Assembly: GCA_000438355.1 (NCBI GenBank) | Contig: FR901509.1 | Coordinates: 13,221 to 21,473, forward strand | Source of the DNA: Clostridium sp. CAG:273 | Lineage (GTDB): Bacteria; Bacillota; Clostridia; TANB77; CAG-508 | DNA length: 8,253 bases | Direction of reading: 5' to 3' | Shown here: piece by piece, positions 7,798 through 8,253 of the stretch | Layout of the letters: every line of letters starts with the position of its first letter | Numbering within the stretch: the first letter of the stretch is position 1 | Translations under genes and position numbers: made by a program | Notes under the pieces: generated by a model | Database searches by the model: none | The model's input: only the letters and a program-made list of their open reading frames with translations | Told to the model about the DNA's origin: nothing

Positions 7798-7826
7798 ATT
7801 ATATAATACGTTATGTCTATTGTCAA
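7798..7826 (-). promoter_or_regulatory. Consensus sigma-A promoter of the rsmD unit
   Basis: On the minus strand TTGACA (7826-7821) and TATAAT (7803-7798) are both perfect and are separated by exactly 17 bases. Transcription should begin near 7791, giving a leader of about 80 bases before rsmD. The -35 box begins right after the T-run of the upstream gene's terminator. Confidence 0.85.
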
Positions 7827-7828
7827 CA

Positions 7829-7862
7829 AAAAAAGCTTTAACAATAATGTTAAAACTTTTTT
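7829..7862 (-). terminator. Intrinsic terminator after the DivIVA-like gene (likely bidirectional)
   Basis: A 15-pair stem (7848-7862 with 7829-7843) closes a 4-base loop (7844-7847). One position is a mismatch on the plus strand but a G-U pair in minus-strand RNA. The minus-strand 3' side ends GC followed by seven T. It stands about 50 bases after the stop of the DivIVA-like gene. A run of six T on the other side could also stop plus-strand transcription. Confidence 0.85.
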
Positions 7863-7913
7863 CATTGTACACTATTTATATTTCCTTAAATGCCTAAGAT
7901 ATTTTACTTAAAT

Positions 7914-8253
7914 CTATTCTTTATTAGAATCTTTTAATAATTCTAATTGAGATATTAAAAGAGATTCCATTTTTGCTTTATAAACATCAAATTGTTTTTG
8001 TAAATCGTCCAATTCTTTTGTTTTTATAGCTATATCCTTTTCAATTTCCATTGTTGCTTCTTTTGCTTTTCCTTGTGCTTCTCTTATTAATTGATCTGCT
8101 TCTTGTTTTGCAACTTTTTTAATTTCATCTGCTGTAGACTGAGCCATAATTAATGTATTTTGTAAAGTTGATTCTATATTTTTATATTTTTCCAACTCTT
8201 GCATTAAACTTTCTATTTTTGTATTACTTTCTGTAGTTTGTTTATATATTTTT
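7914..8253 (-). CDS. DivIVA-like coiled-coil protein, C-terminal part
   Basis: The frame is open from the right edge to a TAG at 7914-7916, giving 112 residues of the C-terminal part. The methionine at 8204 is internal and need not be the start, because the frame continues upstream without a stop (KIYKQTTESNTKIESL before MQELEKYKNIE). The stretch ELEKYKNIESTLQNTLIMAQ followed by STADEIKKVAKQEADQLIRE closely fits the segment that follows the lipid-binding N-terminus in DivIVA family proteins, which bind curved membrane at septa and poles as coiled-coil oligomers and place division or sporulation factors. The rest is a continuous charged helix ending LISQLELLKDSNKE. The diagnostic N-terminus is outside the window. 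Its transcript ends at the hairpin near 7845. In clostridia such genes often sit in the sepF-ylmH neighbourhood, which cannot be checked here. Confidence 0.8.
   Translation of the reverse strand, partial: KIYKQTTESNTKIESLMQELEKYKNIESTLQNTLIMAQSTADEIKKVAKQEADQLIREAQGKAKEATMEIEKDIAIKTKELDDLQKQFDVYKAKMESLLISQLELLKDSNKE

Overview
The window is a strongly AT-rich piece of a bacterial chromosome. All seven recognisable genes lie on the minus strand. AT-rich codon use, AAGGAGG-type ribosome binding sites, a TTG-started FtsK/SpoIIIE translocase, a DivIVA-type coiled coil and an rsmD-linked coiled-coil protein all point to Bacillota, most likely class Clostridia. The species cannot be told from the sequence. 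I see no tRNA, rRNA, CRISPR array, insertion sequence or phage gene; this reads as core chromosome.

In the direction of transcription (right to left) the layout is as follows. The C-terminal part of a DivIVA-like protein (7914-8253, cut by the window edge) ends at a good intrinsic terminator (7829-7862). Two bases past the T-run of that terminator begins a consensus sigma-A promoter (TTGACA, 17 bp, TATAAT). It drives rsmD (16S rRNA G966 methyltransferase) and, 5 bases further on, a small coiled-coil protein of the 'ATPase-like' type often found beside rsmD in Clostridia. A long hairpin (6641-6696) just after that stop codon probably ends this two-gene unit. Next come ftsK/spoIIIE (4149-6539), a 514-residue protein of unknown function (2465-4009), a beta-CASP metallo-beta-lactamase-fold RNase-like protein (791-2449) starting only 15 bases later, and finally the first 227 residues of a GH15-like glycoside hydrolase (1-681, cut by the left edge).

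Functionally the window joins cell-division and chromosome-segregation genes (divIVA-like, ftsK) with RNA-related genes (rsmD, beta-CASP hydrolase), a common kind of mixture in clostridial core regions. I found no clear undescribed system. The points most worth following are the unknown 514-residue protein tightly coupled to the beta-CASP hydrolase, the G-U-compensated hairpin after the rsmD unit, and the rsmD control region, which has two promoter-like sites separated by a 22-base-spaced repeat.
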